From Halocaridina rubra (taxonomy: Eukaryota > Arthropoda > Malacostraca > Decapoda > Atyidae): a stretch of DNA of 64,000 nt. Location of the stretch: assembly GCA_037179515.1 (NCBI GenBank), contig JAXCGZ010009460.1, positions 152,501-216,500 on the forward strand, written 5' to 3'. Positions 62,032 to 64,000 of this stretch are shown in pieces (within the stretch, counting starts at the first letter, position 1; each line of letters begins with the position of its first letter). Under the pieces are notes generated by a model that worked only from the letters and a program-made list of their open reading frames with translations, had not been told where the DNA came from and did no database searches. The translations under genes and the position numbers were made by a program.

Positions 62032-62135
62032 ACTCAGTGCTTTGTCAAATATTTGCTGCCCTTCAATATATTGTCAGTCAGTTTTAATGTTTGCTCTTGT
62101 TAGTTTGTCTAGCTTCGGCGTCTCCTCTAATATAC

Positions 62136-62614
62136 CAGTGTTTTGCAACCTTTTTGTGCCCATGGCCCAATTTTGGATCCCTAAATACACATGGACCACT
62201 GACCTTCAAAATTGTATAGTGATGATAAAAATAATTTTAAAGCTTATTCAAAACTGTTAGTTCTATTTTTCATTTCTGCAGTTAAGCCTATAAAGCATAT
62301 TTAGAACTGTTAGTTCTCTTTTTTCATTTCTGAAATTAAGCCTGCATTTACTCTAAATAAATCATCACGGACTGAGGTTAGTAAGTGCATACACTCAGGG
62401 TAACGATTACATCTGCCAAAAACAAGTCCTTCGTAAGAAGGCAGCCGTCCTAGCCCTTAGTAGAAAAGGGAGTTCGTGACGTAAAACCGAATCCATTACT
62501 CTAAATAAATCGTGTTCATTGCAATAAACTCAAGTGACACTTTTTCATATATGTAATTCAAGGTTCGTAGCCCTCCATGAGAACTGCCTATGTCCCAGAG
62601 GTTGAAAACCACAG
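62136..62614. mobile_element. hAT-like non-autonomous element, about 479 bp
   Basis: The left end CAGTGTTTTGCAACCTTTTT and the inverted right end (complement CTGTGGTTTTCAACCTCTGG) agree at roughly 16 of 21 positions and resemble the CAGTGGTTCTCAACC-type ends of many hAT MITEs. Flanks TAATATAC and GGATACTC are not a clean 8-bp duplication. The interior has two related blocks containing AGAACTGTTAGTTCT or AAAACTGTTAGTTCT and no transposase. A SINE B copy is inserted inside. Confidence 0.65.
62364..62495 (+). repeat. 5'-truncated SINE family B with 16-bp target-site duplication
   Basis: Body ATACACTCAGGGTAACGATT, GCAGCCGTCCTAGCCCTTAG and end GTGACGTAAAACCGAATCC. It is flanked on both sides by TTACTCTAAATAAATC (62348-62363 and 62496-62511), a perfect 16-bp duplication. 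The tRNA head is missing. It inserted into the hAT-like element, so it is younger. Confidence 0.9.
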
Positions 62615-62618
62615 GGAT

Positions 62619-62659
62619 ACTCTCTCTCTCTCTCTCTCCAACTTCCCCTACCTCTGGAT

Positions 62660-62706
<47 letters not shown>
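62619..62706. repeat. Two (CT)n tracts
   Basis: CT units at about 62619-62638 and 62663-62706, separated by CCAACTTCCCCTACCTCTGG. Confidence 0.95.

Positions 62707-64000
<1,294 letters not shown>

Larger units (their letters stand above)
56636..62127 (-). mobile_element. Non-LTR retrotransposon with RNase H-containing first ORF
   Basis: Minus-strand element. Two long overlapping ORFs (62031 to 59752 and 60167 to 56715) are followed by a 3' UTR of about 40 bp, AATAAAGTCTTATTATTATT and an (ATT)n-type tail ending near 56636. The 3' end recurs at 46842-47531. The 5' side is uncertain: the frame is closed by TGA at 62074-62076, and a hAT-like element abuts at about 62136. The domain set (endonuclease, reverse transcriptase, no RNase H after the RT) suits the Jockey/CR1 superfamily; the clade is not decided. 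Both ORFs are free of stops, so this copy may be recently active or nearly intact. Confidence 0.88.

Overview
The window looks like nuclear DNA of an arthropod, most probably a decapod crustacean. It is AT-rich and packed with long (AT)n, (CT)n/(AG)n and (ATT)n microsatellites, tRNA-derived SINEs, non-LTR retrotransposons and foldback/MITE-like palindromes, with almost no open coding sequence. The taxon is inferred from this repeat style and from one arthropod-type exon; no single marker fixes the species.

Host gene: the only host coding sequence I can support is a 74-nt internal exon at 2663-2736 (+), bounded by a strong acceptor and a GTAAGA donor. It encodes part of the PBC-A domain of extradenticle (exd, the arthropod Pbx homologue). 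I found no neighbouring exd exon, so most of the rest of the window is probably a very long exd intron (inference).

Layout. 1-5.8 kb: AT-rich sequence, the exd exon and two small inverted repeats. 5.8-8 kb: two copies of a palindromic family with core GGATCCCGTACGGGATCC; further copies lie at 45.35 and 50.64 kb. 8-25 kb: SINEs, a dispersed repeat recognised by GTCGTAAGAGGCGACTA, decayed tandem arrays (14.2-14.8 and 17.6-18.1 kb) and microsatellites. 25-34 kb: a 38-bp minisatellite, C-rich segments carrying repeated TCGTAAAA motifs, and SINEs. 34.5-35.4 kb: a 765-bp punctuated AT array ending in an RTE-like fragment. 36-46 kb: minisatellites, a near-perfect 87-bp-arm hairpin (43.92-44.10 kb) and a 57-bp tandem array broken by a palindromic element. 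46-56 kb: five copies of one composite retroelement-like repeat, one split by a 5'-truncated LINE and one carrying a LINE-tail-only insertion. 56.3 kb: a second RTE-like fragment.

Mobile element of most interest: a non-LTR retrotransposon on the minus strand, about 56636-62127. Its first ORF (759 codons) starts with RNase H and zinc-binding modules normally found at the C-terminus of ORF2 in Jockey/I-type elements, followed by a coiled coil, low-complexity repeats and an ORF1-type RNA-binding tail. The second ORF encodes an endonuclease and a reverse transcriptase with a YADD motif, and overlaps the first at a possible stop/restart site. A 181-codon copy of its 3' end at 46.86 kb has an identical translation, suggesting recent activity.
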